DNA from: Gammaproteobacteria bacterium
GTDB lineage: Bacteria; Pseudomonadota; Gammaproteobacteria; Pseudomonadales; Pseudohongiellaceae
Assembly (NCBI GenBank): GCA_018661465.1
Contig: JABJIC010000018.1
Location: 124,001-188,000 of the forward strand
Reading direction: 5' to 3'
DNA: 64,000 nt
The first letter of the stretch is position 1. Each line of letters opens with the position of its first letter. The translations under genes were made by a program, and so were the position numbers. Positions 1 to 7,922 of this stretch are shown here, one piece after another. The notes under the pieces were generated by a model. It saw only the letters and a program-made list of their open reading frames with translations. It was not told the origin of the DNA and did no database searches.

Positions 1-2
1 GC

Positions 3-95
3 GAGTTAAGCGAACAGATCGAAACAGAAATCTTGGCGCTGTGTGAAGCGCATCATTCTCGATACTTTGCTATGGATGGCGGGTCCAGGGCTTAG
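3..95 (+). CDS. possible C-terminal end of an unidentified gene (partial)
   Basis: An open frame runs in from the left edge of the window and ends at TAG 93-95, giving about 30 residues that start ELSEQIETEIL and end GGSRA. The composition looks protein-like (amphipathic helix, then a polar tail). Nothing in it identifies a family, and the frame is too short to exclude chance. If real, it converges on the minus-strand lpxH, whose stop lies at 165-167, with 69 bases between. Confidence 0.3.
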   Translation, partial: ELSEQIETEILALCEAHHSRYFAMDGGSRA

Positions 96-164
96 TCTTG
101 CCGAAGTTGTGAACATGAGTTACTGCTGTTCTACGCAGCGAAGACTGCTAGTCCTCATGCCTTC

Positions 165-908
165 CTAAGAACTTAACGGTAGTTGCTTCAACTCGACTGT
201 GTCGTATGACACCTCCCCATACCAGAGAAACTTATCCCAATCCCCAAGCACAACACGAGTTGCCTGGAGTGTATGGCCGTCGGTATCGAATGTGAATTGA
301 TGACTGGCGGGGCGATGAGTATGACCATGTATCATGGTTGTCTTGGCAGCTGTTCTTAATAGTTTCTCTACTTCGTCCTGATTCACATCCATTATGCTGC
401 TGGTTTTATTGGCATTTGCCAGCTGGCTTTGTTTTCTTGCCTCGCGAGCGAATTCCCGTCGCTGCTCCAGTGTCTGACCAAGGAATTCCTGTTGCCATTG
501 CTGCTGCCTTACCATGTCGCGAAACTTCATGTAATCCACATCATCGCTGCAGAGGCAGTCACCATGTACTAAAACGATTGATTGAGAGCCGGTCTCCAGG
601 ATATACGGTTCTTGAATCAATTTGCCGCCACAGAGCTTGATGTAGTCGTTTCCCAGCAGGAAGTCTCGATTACCATGCATAAAGAATAATTGAGTAGTCT
701 GAGAGAAGTCTTTAAATGCCGCTGAGACTGTCTGGGTTAGTTCGCTGCTCTCATCATCTCCAATCCAGACTTCGAACAGGTCTCCCAAGACATAGAGTGC
801 ATCGCAGCGATCCCTGTTGTCTTCGAGGAAGCGAAGCAAGGATGCTGTGATGTCAGGTCGGGATTCCTCCAGGTGGAGGTCAGAAATGAGTAGGATTCTG
901 GAAGGCAT
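165..908 (-). CDS. lpxH: UDP-2,3-diacylglucosamine diphosphatase
   Basis: Hydrolyses UDP-2,3-diacylglucosamine to lipid X and UMP in lipid A synthesis, at the cytoplasmic face of the inner membrane. The 247 residues carry the calcineurin-like metallophosphoesterase series: SDLHL (D10, H12), GDLFEVWIGDD (D43), HGNRDFLLG (N80, R81), HGD (H115) and GHTHRP near 195. These are the dinuclear metal ligands of LpxH, and the length is normal for the family. The start ATG (906-908) is preceded on the minus strand by AGGAA. It lies 18 bases behind ppiB on the same strand, so the two are probably co-transcribed; ppiB-lpxH next to glnS is a familiar pairing in Pseudomonas-like genomes. Confidence 0.95.
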   Translation of the reverse strand: MPSRILLISDLHLEESRPDITASLLRFLEDNRDRCDALYVLGDLFEVWIGDDESSELTQTVSAAFKDFSQTTQLFFMHGNRDFLLGNDYIKLCGGKLIQEPYILETGSQSIVLVHGDCLCSDDVDYMKFRDMVRQQQWQQEFLGQTLEQRREFAREARKQSQLANANKTSSIMDVNQDEVEKLLRTAAKTTMIHGHTHRPASHQFTFDTDGHTLQATRVVLGDWDKFLWYGEVSYDTVELKQLPLSS

Positions 909-926
909 TAGCTATTCCTGGTTGGC

Positions 927-1421
927 CTAGTCTGAAACCTCAACCGACTCAATGATCACTTCGTTAACCGGTACGTCCTGATGGCCGCCCATGGAACCGG
1001 TTTCGCAGGTCTTGATCTTGTTTACAACATCCATGCCGTCAGTAACCTTGGCGAATACCGCATAGCCCCAGCCTTGATCAGTCTTATTGCTGTGATTAAG
1101 AAAATGGTTGTCACCGACATTGATAAAGAATTGCGAAGTAGCGGAATGTGGATCCCCAGTTCTTGCCATCGCCAAGGTTCCTGTGAGATTTGACAGGCCA
1201 TTGTCTGCCTCATTTTCAATAGGCTTGCCATTGTCTTTCTGCTTGAGGCCCGATTCGAAGCCGCCGCCCTGAATCATGAAATCATTGATTACCCTGTGGA
1301 AGATTGTGCCATCGTAAAACCCATCCTTGGCATATTGCATGAAATTCGCAGCAGAATTAGGTGCTTTCTCAAAATCTAACTCGACTGAAATTGGTCCGTA
1401 ATTTGTCTTTATAACGATCAT
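927..1421 (-). CDS. ppiB: peptidyl-prolyl cis-trans isomerase, cyclophilin type
   Basis: A single-domain cyclophilin that isomerises X-Pro bonds during protein folding. The 164 residues show FHRVI (41-45), QGGGF (51-55), a TSQFFIN motif near 95-101, and a tryptophan/glycine segment (GWGYAVF) typical of the bacterial PpiB active site. There is no signal peptide, so it should be cytoplasmic. The start ATG follows an AGGA-type ribosome site. It is transcribed away from glnS, with 156 bases between them holding divergent promoters, and lpxH follows 18 bases downstream. Confidence 0.95.
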   Translation of the reverse strand: MIVIKTNYGPISVELDFEKAPNSAANFMQYAKDGFYDGTIFHRVINDFMIQGGGFESGLKQKDNGKPIENEADNGLSNLTGTLAMARTGDPHSATSQFFINVGDNHFLNHSNKTDQGWGYAVFAKVTDGMDVVNKIKTCETGSMGGHQDVPVNEVIIESVEVSD

Positions 1422-1489
1422 ATGACGTCCTGGTGGTGGAAAGAATTGCAGAAAATCGGCAGCGAGCAGATTTCCCTCTAAACTTTTTC

Positions 1490-1518
1490 TTATGAGATTG
1501 CTGTTGAACCGTTATAAT
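1490..1518 (+). promoter_or_regulatory. probable glnS promoter
   Basis: A perfect -10 hexamer TATAAT sits at 1513-1518. The best-placed -35 (TTATGA, 1490-1495, 17-base spacer) is weak. It lies 60 bases before the glnS ATG in the glnS/ppiB divergent interval. Confidence 0.45.
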
Positions 1519-1577
1519 ACGGGTTTTACGAGCTTCACAAAAGTCCGAATAAACCTACGGAAAGTTGAAAACCCCAA

Positions 1578-3329
1578 ATGAATGATTCCAATACGGATAA
1601 TAGCGGCGATTCCGGCGCCAATCCTGATACAAAAGTATCGTCAAATTTTATTCGCAATAAGATAGCGCAAGACTTGGCAGACAATAAGCACGGCGGTCGT
1701 GTGCATACGCGATTTCCGCCAGAGCCAAATGGTTTTTTACACATTGGCCACGCGAAGTCTATTTGCCTGAACTTTACGGTAGCTGCCGAGAACGGTGGTC
1801 TATGCAATCTGCGTTTCGACGATACTAACCCCGCTAAAGAAAGTCAGGAGTTCGTTAACTCTATTGAAGAAAACATTCGCTGGCTGGGCTTCAACTGGAA
1901 TGGCGATGCCCGCTATTCTTCGAGCTATTTTGATGCATTGTACGAATTTGCTGTTCAGTTGATCGGTAAAAACCTGGCCTATGTTTGCAGCCTCAGCGCT
2001 GAGGAAGCTCGAGAATATCGAGGCAGCCTCACTGAGCCAGGAAGAAATAGCCCTGATCGAGACCGCTCTATTGAAGATAATGTGGATTTGCTCAAGCGCA
2101 TGAAAGAGGGGGAGTTTGAAGATGGCAGCTACAGTCTTCGTGCCAAGATCGATATGGCGTCTCCAAATATTACTCTCCGGGATCCAGTTTTTTATCGTAT
2201 TAGGCATATTGCGCACCATCAGACTGGTGATAAGTGGTGCATCTACCCAACTTACGACTATACCCACTGCATATCAGATGCCATTGAGGGCATAACTCAT
2301 TCCTTATGTACCCTCGAATTCGAGGAGCATCGGCCGCTTTACAACTGGATATTGGAAAAATTGGATCTGGACTCTATAAAATCAGTCAGTGATTTGGCGG
2401 ATTCAGAATTCGACTATGTGCTCCCCGAGCAAACGGAGTTCGCCAAATTAAAACTGAATTACACCATCATGGGGAAACGGACTCTCCGTGAAATGGTTGA
2501 GACTAATGTGGTTGACGGCTGGGATGATCCTAGGATGCCAACCCTGGCTGGGATGCGTCGCAGAGGATTTAGCCCGGCGTCTATTCGTAATTTTTGTGAA
2601 AGTGTAGGCGTTGCTCGCAGCGATAGTGTTGTGGATATGGCGATGCTCGAGCATGCCATTCGGGATGACCTGGATAAGAATGCGCCTAGAGCCATGTGTG
2701 TTATGAATCCTTTGAAAGTTGTTTTGACTGAACTTGAAGCTGACGCGGAAGAAAGTCTGGAAATGTCTAATCATCCTAAACTGGAGGAGATGGGCAAGCG
2801 CGTGCTACCTCTGACCAGGGAGATTCTGATTGATCGCTCGGACTTTGAAGAAATTCCTCCTGCAGGTTTCAAGAGGCTTATCCCGGGCGGGGAAGTCAGA
2901 TTGCGGGGAGCCTACGTGATCCGCTGTGATGAAGTAGTTAAGAATAGCGAAGGTGAAGTTGAAGAGCTGCACTGTAGTATTGATCGAAATACTTTGGGAA
3001 AGAAACCTGAAGGCCGAAAGGTGAAAGGAGTTATCCACTGGGTATCTGCATCGAAAGGCGTACCAGTAACAGTCAGGCTATATGATCGCTTGTTTAATGT
3101 GGAAAATCCTGAGAGCAAAAAAATTGAAGATTACCGAGAGTGTCTCAACCCTGATTCGCTTACTGTATTAGAAGGCTGTGTAGTTGAGCCCTCAGTGTGT
3201 GGAGAGAATAGCTTTAATAGTTATCAGTTTGAGCGGGAAGGCTACTTTTGCCGTGATGAAATTGATTCCATTGAAGATAAGCTAGTCTTTAACAGGACTA
3301 TAACCCTGAGAGATTCCTGGGCCTCCTAG
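1578..3329 (+). CDS. glnS: glutaminyl-tRNA synthetase
   Basis: Charges tRNA-Gln with glutamine in the cytoplasm; having glnS rather than only GatCAB fits a gammaproteobacterium. The 583 residues hold a class I catalytic core with PPEPNG followed by HIGH (55-58), the C-terminal beta-barrel anticodon-binding region (from about 350), and a conserved DYRECLNP segment near 515. The KMSKS-equivalent loop reads IMGKR (297-301), whereas E. coli GlnRS has VMSKR, so the usual Ser is Gly. The first 20 residues (rich in Asn, Asp and Ser) extend beyond the typical start; VSSNFIRN marks the conserved beginning. cysS follows after 25 bases, suggesting a joint transcript. Confidence 0.96.
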   Translation: MNDSNTDNSGDSGANPDTKVSSNFIRNKIAQDLADNKHGGRVHTRFPPEPNGFLHIGHAKSICLNFTVAAENGGLCNLRFDDTNPAKESQEFVNSIEENIRWLGFNWNGDARYSSSYFDALYEFAVQLIGKNLAYVCSLSAEEAREYRGSLTEPGRNSPDRDRSIEDNVDLLKRMKEGEFEDGSYSLRAKIDMASPNITLRDPVFYRIRHIAHHQTGDKWCIYPTYDYTHCISDAIEGITHSLCTLEFEEHRPLYNWILEKLDLDSIKSVSDLADSEFDYVLPEQTEFAKLKLNYTIMGKRTLREMVETNVVDGWDDPRMPTLAGMRRRGFSPASIRNFCESVGVARSDSVVDMAMLEHAIRDDLDKNAPRAMCVMNPLKVVLTELEADAEESLEMSNHPKLEEMGKRVLPLTREILIDRSDFEEIPPAGFKRLIPGGEVRLRGAYVIRCDEVVKNSEGEVEELHCSIDRNTLGKKPEGRKVKGVIHWVSASKGVPVTVRLYDRLFNVENPESKKIEDYRECLNPDSLTVLEGCVVEPSVCGENSFNSYQFEREGYFCRDEIDSIEDKLVFNRTITLRDSWAS

Positions 3330-3354
3330 GTCTATTTTTTGAGAAGATATTAAC

Positions 3355-4743
3355 GTGATAAGTATTTATAACAGCATGAGTCAGAAGAAAGAAGAATTCA
3401 AACCTCTTGTGGAAGGTAAGGTTGGAATCTATGTCTGTGGCATAACTACTTATGACTACTGCCATCTTGGGCATGCGAGAATGCTGGTAGCTTTCGATGT
3501 GATAACTCGGTATATGAGAGCCCGCGGTTTCGATGTTACCTATGTGCGTAATATTACTGACATCGATGACAAAATCATAAATCGCGCCGAGGAAAATGGT
3601 GAGTTGTTCTCAGATCTCACGACTCGTTTTATCGACGCAGCACACGAGGATGAAAAATCGCTTTCTATTCTTCCTCCTGATGTCGAGCCTAGAGCAACTG
3701 GCCACATTGAGGAAATTATCAGCATCATTGAAACCTTGATGTCAAAAGACTGCGCCTATCGAGCAGATAACGGAGACGTGTACTTCTCTGTTTCGAATTT
3801 CCCGGACTACGGCAAGCTATCCAAGAAGAAAATGGACGAGTTGTTGGATGGAGCCCGTATTGAAGTTGGAGAATTGAAAAAAGACCCCAGAGACTTTGCG
3901 TTATGGAAGTCCTCGCCAGATGAGGGGGTAGGTTGGGATTCGCCATGGGGCTATGGCCGTCCTGGTTGGCATGTCGAATGTTCTGCCATGTCTAACAGTT
4001 GTCTCGGGGAAAATTTCGATATTCATGGAGGAGGTTCTGATCTCTTGTTTCCTCACCATGAAAACGAAATTGCCCAATCTGAGGCAGCGAATGAAAAGAC
4101 CTTCGCTAATCTATGGATGCATAATGGCCCGCTTCGTGTAGATAACGAGAAGATGTCTAAGTCATTGAATAACTTTTTCACTGTCCGGGAAGTTCTTGAG
4201 CAGTACGATGCAGAAGTGGTGCGTCATGTGCTCATAGCAAGCCATTATAGAAGTCCTATTAATTATTCAGAACAAAGCCTCAAGCAGTCGAGCAAGGTGA
4301 TGGAGCGGCTTTATACTGCCCTCAACGGTCTTGACACTGCTGGAGCAAAGTCACTGACCAATAGTCGTTTCGAGAAAGCTTTCTTGCAGGCCATGGATGA
4401 CGACTTCAATACGCCTGAGGCATTCAGCGTGTTTTTCGAAATGGTTAAGGAAATTAATAAAGAAAAGTCGGCAAACATCGATACAGCAAACCAACTGGGA
4501 GCGTTGTTAGTGCGACTGGGTGGCATTCTGGGTATATTGCAGAATGATCCAGAAGTATTCTTGCGCAGCACTGTTTCCAGTGATATCGATCCGCAAGAGG
4601 TTGAAGCCTTAATTGCCGCCAGAGAACAGGCTCGCGCCGATAAAGACTGGGCGAGGGCAGATAAGATCCGCGATCAGCTAGCTGACATGAAAGTGGTAGT
4701 TGAAGACGGTGCCGGGGGCAGTGGCTGGCGAATCGATAGATAA
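3355..4743 (+). CDS. cysS: cysteinyl-tRNA synthetase
   Basis: Activates cysteine and charges tRNA-Cys. The 462-residue class I monomer has the zinc ligand C28 in YVCGITTYD, HLGH (37-40), the RNITDIDDKII motif near 61-71, WHVECS near residue 205, HHENE near 235, and KMSKS at 266-270. The length is normal. The start is GTG at 3355; the product begins MISIYNSMS, matching the family N-terminus. It sits 25 bases after glnS and is followed by a three-tRNA region whose own promoter begins about 55 bases downstream. Confidence 0.97.
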   Translation: MISIYNSMSQKKEEFKPLVEGKVGIYVCGITTYDYCHLGHARMLVAFDVITRYMRARGFDVTYVRNITDIDDKIINRAEENGELFSDLTTRFIDAAHEDEKSLSILPPDVEPRATGHIEEIISIIETLMSKDCAYRADNGDVYFSVSNFPDYGKLSKKKMDELLDGARIEVGELKKDPRDFALWKSSPDEGVGWDSPWGYGRPGWHVECSAMSNSCLGENFDIHGGGSDLLFPHHENEIAQSEAANEKTFANLWMHNGPLRVDNEKMSKSLNNFFTVREVLEQYDAEVVRHVLIASHYRSPINYSEQSLKQSSKVMERLYTALNGLDTAGAKSLTNSRFEKAFLQAMDDDFNTPEAFSVFFEMVKEINKEKSANIDTANQLGALLVRLGGILGILQNDPEVFLRSTVSSDIDPQEVEALIAAREQARADKDWARADKIRDQLADMKVVVEDGAGGSGWRIDR

Positions 4744-4787
4744 GGGCCGAGATAGCAATTTTATTGTGTTCCTTTGCAGGCCTGAGC

Positions 4788-4808
4788 GAATCAGTCATTG
4801 ACTGATTC
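4788..4808. repeat. 21-bp perfect palindrome over a -35 box
   Basis: Two 10-base arms, GAATCAGTCA (4788-4797) and TGACTGATTC (4799-4808), are exact reverse complements around a single T. It lies 45 bases past the cysS stop and covers the -35 hexamer of the tRNA promoter. No T-run follows, so it is not a standard terminator; a protein-binding site or an mRNA 3' hairpin for cysS are both possible. Confidence 0.7.
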
Positions 4809-4826
4809 TAGTGACGTGAGTATTAT
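4798..4826 (+). promoter_or_regulatory. tRNA-Pro/His promoter
   Basis: TTGACT (4798-4803) and TATTAT (4821-4826) are separated by exactly 17 bases, a near-consensus sigma-70 promoter. The discriminator after the -10 is GC-rich (GCCGTCC), as in growth-rate-controlled stable-RNA promoters. The start point would be near 4833, about 43 bases before tRNA-Pro. Confidence 0.75.
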
Positions 4827-4875
4827 GCCGTCCTCTTAAATTTGATGCCTGCCCAAGGTGTCAGAAGTTCAAATT

Positions 4876-4952
4876 CGGGGTATAGCGCAGTCTGGTAGCG
4901 CGCTTGCTTTGGGAGCAAGATGTCGGGAGTTCAAATCTCTCTACCCCGACCA
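4876..4952 (+). tRNA. tRNA-Pro (anticodon UGG)
   Basis: A 77-base cloverleaf with CCA encoded. Acceptor arms are CGGGGTA (4876-4882) and TACCCCG (4942-4948), with discriminator A4949. The anticodon stem CTTGC/GCAAG encloses loop TTTGGGA, with TGG at 4910-4912, and the T-loop reads TTCAAAT. It is the first gene behind the 4798-4826 promoter. Confidence 0.96.
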
Positions 4953-5018
4953 ATTTCCTTGGTTCACACATGTGAATCAATAGTGCGGAATCACAATTAC
5001 CGCAGTTTAGCGATCAAT

Positions 5019-5095
5019 GGTGACTGTAGCTCAGTTGGTAGAGCCCTGGACTGTGACTCCGGTGGTCGCGGGTTCGAACCCCGTCAGTCACCCCA
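5019..5095 (+). tRNA. tRNA-His (anticodon GUG)
   Basis: The acceptor GTGACTG (5020-5026) pairs with CAGTCAC (5085-5091). The extra G at 5019 (position -1) faces C5092 (position 73), the hallmark of bacterial tRNA-His. The anticodon GTG lies at 5053-5055 in loop CTGTGAC, and CCA is encoded (5093-5095). It lies 66 bases after tRNA-Pro, probably on the same transcript. Confidence 0.96.
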
Positions 5096-5557
5096 TTATT
5101 CTCTTCCTTTCTTTTTTACTGAAATATTGTTCTTATCTTGAGAACAATTTACGCTGTGTGCGGTCTTATCTTTAGCTCCAGCTCTTTGGGTATCACTTGC
5201 TTGTGGAATTATTATGTCCCCAGAAAAAGTAAAAACCGTGGATGGGCGTCCTACTTCTCTTGCTTCACTGAATACGGGCCATACGGGTTCAAACAAGCAG
5301 TCGGATGACGCTAAGCCCACCGGATTGAGGTCAAGATTGACTAAGGCTTTTAAGAATTTAAATCTGGTGATGGCTGGTATGTATACCGGTGTAGGCTGTG
5401 TTGGAACTCCCCATACTGAGCATTCTTATGAGGAGGATGGGGAAGCAGAGAAAGAGAGCCTGCAATAGCCCTGTAATGCCTTTGAATTCATCTCCTTATT
5501 CTTTTTTATGTCTTCGTGGTTACCCATCTTATTTCGTGTACAATACTCGCCGATTTA
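5096..5557. other. inter-tRNA region (tRNA-His to tRNA-Arg)
   Basis: This 462-base gap holds an 8-bp stem-loop, ATTGTTCT (5126-5133) with AGAACAAT (5141-5148), directly followed by TT, which might be a weak terminator for the tRNA-Pro/His transcript. It also holds one doubtful small open frame (5214-5468). Near its right end, TACAAT (5539-5544) is a plausible -10 for tRNA-Arg, 13 bases before the tRNA, with no convincing -35. Confidence 0.5.
5214..5468 (+). CDS. doubtful small hypothetical protein
   Basis: An 84-codon frame starts at ATG 5214, between tRNA-His and tRNA-Arg. The product is hydrophilic, Thr/Gly/Ser-rich at the N-terminus and acidic at the C-terminus, with one short GMYTGVGCVGTP segment. 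I see no domain, signal peptide or membrane segment. The ribosome site is poor (TGGA about 7 bases upstream). Its position among stable-RNA genes and an overlapping frame in another phase make chance likely. I list it because no other gene occupies this stretch. Confidence 0.2.
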   Translation: MSPEKVKTVDGRPTSLASLNTGHTGSNKQSDDAKPTGLRSRLTKAFKNLNLVMAGMYTGVGCVGTPHTEHSYEEDGEAEKESLQ

Positions 5558-5634
5558 GCGCCCGTAGCTCAACCGGATAGAGCACCGGCCTTCTAAGCCG
5601 GGGGTTCCAGGTTCGAGTCCTGGCGGGCGCGCCA
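5558..5634 (+). tRNA. tRNA-Arg (anticodon UCU)
   Basis: The acceptor GCGCCCG (5558-5564) pairs with CGGGCGC (5624-5630); discriminator G5631 and CCA are encoded. The anticodon stem CCGGC/GCCGG holds loop CTTCTAA, with TCT at 5592-5594. The T-arm reads CCAGG TTCGAGT CCTGG. TACAAT at 5539-5544 may be its -10 box. Confidence 0.96.
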
Positions 5635-5692
5635 ATATCAGAAAGTTCACAGTAATTGAATTTTCCACATAAGCAGGATTCGTCATAAGCGA

Positions 5693-5706
5693 GAACCTGA
5701 AGGTTC
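5693..5706. repeat. short perfect hairpin
   Basis: GAACCT (5693-5698) and AGGTTC (5701-5706) form a 6-bp stem just before the first 72-bp repeat. A further short inverted repeat, GGAGC/GCTCC, lies at 5711-5723. Confidence 0.45.
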
Positions 5707-5714
5707 GAAAGGAG

Positions 5715-5786
5715 CGAAGCTCCGCAGACGGCGCTCGCGCCGCCCCGAAGGGGTGAGATATTTGGCCTAGCCAAATACCGAATCAG
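5715..5786. repeat. 72-bp intergenic repeat, copy 1
   Basis: It starts CGAAGCTCCGCAGAC and ends CGAATCAG. Inside are a GC hairpin (GGCG/CGCC), CCCC-GAA-GGGG, and a 7-bp stem TATTTGG (5759-5765) with CCAAATA (5771-5777). It has the same length and framework as the copy at 5848-5919. The structure resembles REP or small MITE-like intergenic elements. No transposase is nearby. Confidence 0.75.
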
Positions 5787-5847
5787 TCCTGGCCCTCCCG
5801 GATGCATTAACCTTCGACGAAGCCCATAACTCCCAGTTCGACAGAAA

Positions 5848-5919
5848 CGAAGCTCCGCAGACATCGTCAACGCCGCCCCGAAGGGCTAAAGTATTTGGTT
5901 CTATAACTTAACGAATCAG
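5848..5919. repeat. 72-bp intergenic repeat, copy 2
   Basis: Aligns without gaps to 5715-5786: the first 15 bases and the final CGAATCAG are identical, and so is the central CGCCGCCCCGAAGGG. The TATTTGG arm is kept but its partner has decayed (CTATAACTTA), so this copy has lost the last hairpin. Starts of the two copies are 133 bases apart. It ends 37 bases before the YjdM-like start codon and so lies in its leader. Confidence 0.75.
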
Positions 5920-5956
5920 CCCTTAAATTTTTCAAACTAAGTGAAAGGCCACCACC

Positions 5957-6298
5957 ATGCCAACCCTCCCAAACTGCCCATCCTGCAACTCCGAATACAC
6001 CTACGAAGACGGAAACAACTACATCTGTCCCGAATGCGCCCATGAATGGTCCCAAGTTGAAGACCAGGCAGCAGGCGATGATGAGGTGATTATCAAAGAT
6101 GCTGTTGGAAACATCCTGCAAGACGGAGACTCAGTAACGGTAATCAAGGATCTAAAAGTAAAGGGAACCTCTTCTGTGGTCAAAGTAGGTACCAAGGTGA
6201 AGAGCATTCGTCTGGTGGAAGGGGACCATGATATTGACTGCAAGGTAGACGGTATAGGCCCGATGAAGCTGAAATCCCAGTTTGTAAAGAAGGTATAA
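5957..6298 (+). CDS. yjdM: YjdM/PhnA-family zinc-ribbon protein
   Basis: A 113-residue protein of the family once called alkylphosphonate utilisation protein PhnA (E. coli YjdM). The N-terminal zinc ribbon has C7, C10, C24 and C27 (CPSC...CPEC), followed by an acidic linker and the C-terminal beta-barrel domain with [14 protein letters not shown] and [15 protein letters not shown]. Despite the old name, the family has no established role in phosphonate cleavage, and no phn genes lie nearby. It is monocistronic: the 72-bp repeats precede it and a strong terminator follows. The start ATG is preceded by GTGAAAGG about 7-14 bases upstream. Confidence 0.92.
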   Translation: MPTLPNCPSCNSEYTYEDGNNYICPECAHEWSQVEDQAAGDDEVIIKDAVGNILQDGDSVTVIKDLKVKGTSSVVKVGTKVKSIRLVEGDHDIDCKVDGIGPMKLKSQFVKKV

Positions 6299-6406
6299 GC
6301 CCAGGATTCCAATTCAGCCCTAGATGGCTTTAGTGATATAAAACAACAATTTACTAAAGGAACCTAGAAGAGACCCGATATAGTAATCGTAAGTAGTTGT
6401 ATTTCG

Positions 6407-6444
6407 GCCCAGGCCAGGATTGAATTCTTGGCGCTGGGCTTTTT
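6407..6444 (+). terminator. rho-independent terminator after yjdM
   Basis: A two-tier hairpin: outer GCCCAG (6407-6412) with CTGGGC (6434-6439), inner GCCAGGA (6413-6419) with TCTTGGC (6426-6432, one G-T pair), followed by five T (6440-6444). It lies 108 bases after the yjdM stop. Confidence 0.85.
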
Positions 6445-6510
6445 CCCTTCTGGACCTTCTCTTTCTGAGCCTTTTATCTTCGAGGCTTTTCAACTCTGGA
6501 AACAGGGGTC

Positions 6511-7473
6511 CTAGACCCGATCTGTGCGGACCAGGGCCTTTGATTTCTCTTTAGGGCAGGCTATCAGGTCATCCTGACCAGAATTTCGCCAGCTATCGAA
6601 GGCGATAATTCTGTATTCACCGCTATAACGGGCCTTTCCTTCGCGTCTTCTCGCCTTGCTGCCATCTGCTTTGCGGATATCGAAGCAGTAGAGTTCGTAG
6701 TCTCGAGGCAATACTTCCCTGAACTCATCAAGCGAGGCGAAGGATAGCTCCTTGCCGTAGCTGATTTCACAAACCACGATGGGTCTGTCCTTTTCCAGGG
6801 TTTTCCGAAGGCCTGTTAGAGCATTTTTCTCAAAGCCTTCAACATCCATTTTCAACAGAGATATAGTGGGGAGCTGATTCTCATTTATGTAACGATCCCC
6901 TTCGACGAGTTCCAGTTTGCCTGCTACTACATTGCCTTTCTCAACCGTACTGGCGTCAAAAGAGCCTATTCCCTGGTTCTGACCCGTTGGCGCAAAGAAC
7001 TCCAGTGCGCCATCCTCATTGCTGAGGCCTACCTCGTGCAGCTGAATATTTTTAATCTGATTTAGGCTGATATGTTGTTTGAGTTTTGCCGAAACCACGG
7101 GATAGGGCTCAAACGAGTGAACCTGATACGCAAATTGAGACATAAATAGCGAATGTTGCCCAATATTCGCACCAACATCGAAAAATACCGCCAGCGGTTC
7201 ATTATCAGCCCTCAAATTCTCCATGATGTCCCGGAGAAAGAAGAGTAGGGGTTTTTCAAACGCGCCGTAGTAGTAAATATTGAATTCGATGTTATTGCTA
7301 AGATTTCCCTGATATTTCAGGCCAAAGAAGTCTTTCTCAAATGGTGCTTCATGTACTTCGCCGGCCTTACTGAGCTTTTTATAGGCAGTCTTTTTGAATT
7401 TGAGAGCTAACCAGGACTGTTGCCAAATTAGTCTGTACAGGAAGTTCATAGAATTCGCACTTGTAGACTGCAT
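6511..7473 (-). CDS. FkbM-family SAM-dependent methyltransferase
   Basis: A 320-residue protein with the FkbM fold: FFDVGANIGQHSLF (97-110) is SAM-binding motif I, VHSFEPYP carries the acidic ribose ligand, and LLKMDVEGFEKNAL is the signature post-motif acidic loop. FkbM enzymes O-methylate sugars or small molecules, often within surface-polysaccharide loci; the substrate here is unknown. It is alone on the minus strand between yjdM and an MTI phosphorylase, with no glycosyltransferases nearby. The C-terminal 30 residues are basic and poorly conserved. The start ATG could instead be internal (the M at residue 9), since the first eight residues are low-complexity. Confidence 0.85.
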   Translation of the reverse strand: MQSTSANSMNFLYRLIWQQSWLALKFKKTAYKKLSKAGEVHEAPFEKDFFGLKYQGNLSNNIEFNIYYYGAFEKPLLFFLRDIMENLRADNEPLAVFFDVGANIGQHSLFMSQFAYQVHSFEPYPVVSAKLKQHISLNQIKNIQLHEVGLSNEDGALEFFAPTGQNQGIGSFDASTVEKGNVVAGKLELVEGDRYINENQLPTISLLKMDVEGFEKNALTGLRKTLEKDRPIVVCEISYGKELSFASLDEFREVLPRDYELYCFDIRKADGSKARRREGKARYSGEYRIIAFDSWRNSGQDDLIACPKEKSKALVRTDRV

Positions 7474-7922
7474 ATAGAAGGCCCAAGTTTACAAGGCTGT
7501 GGGAGGTATTGGTACTGGAACGGCGCCGGCTAAGTGATCATCGTGGGGTTTCGAACGTTAGAGAGCAGGAAAGGCCGTATTTCGCACTGATTTTGTGAAT
7601 TGGCTTGCAGTTTTGGCAGCAAGCGCTGGTATAAAACCGGCGAAGGGTAATAATCAGCATGCTACTCGGCAAAAACAGTCTTCGCTAAGCCTTAACTGGC
7701 TCGCCTAGATTAGATTACACACCGAGAGGGTCCTCCTCGCACTTTGATCCTCCCGGTGAAGTAATCCTCCCTTTGAAACACCTCCGATCAATCAAATCTC
7801 ACGCCAACAGATCTAATTTCCTGCTTCCTTCATTGTGTTGGTGTCGAGACTGAGATATGTTGCAATCCGCTTCAAGGTTGATTCATTACGTAGCTGCCTT
7901 TGCAGGGGATAGGGTTTAAAAA
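7474..7922. other. 449-base divergent intergenic region
   Basis: The region between the FkbM gene and the MTI phosphorylase gene contains no credible coding frame. It has purine/pyrimidine-skewed patches (GAGAGGGTCCTCCTC near 7724-7738, repeated CCTCC boxes to about 7788). I found no -35/-10 pair good enough to call; promoters in both directions are expected. The right end carries the phosphorylase ribosome site, GGGGATAGGG. Confidence 0.5.

Noticed and set aside
4920..5141. Plus-strand frame running through tRNA-Pro and tRNA-His
   Set aside because: It is composed mostly of tRNA sequence; the tRNA structures explain it fully.
5529..5870. Minus-strand open frame of 113 codons across tRNA-Arg
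   Set aside because: It is the antisense translation of the tRNA-Arg gene and the first 72-bp repeat. The PARTRTWNPRLRRP-type peptide is a well-known artefact of antisense tRNA translation.
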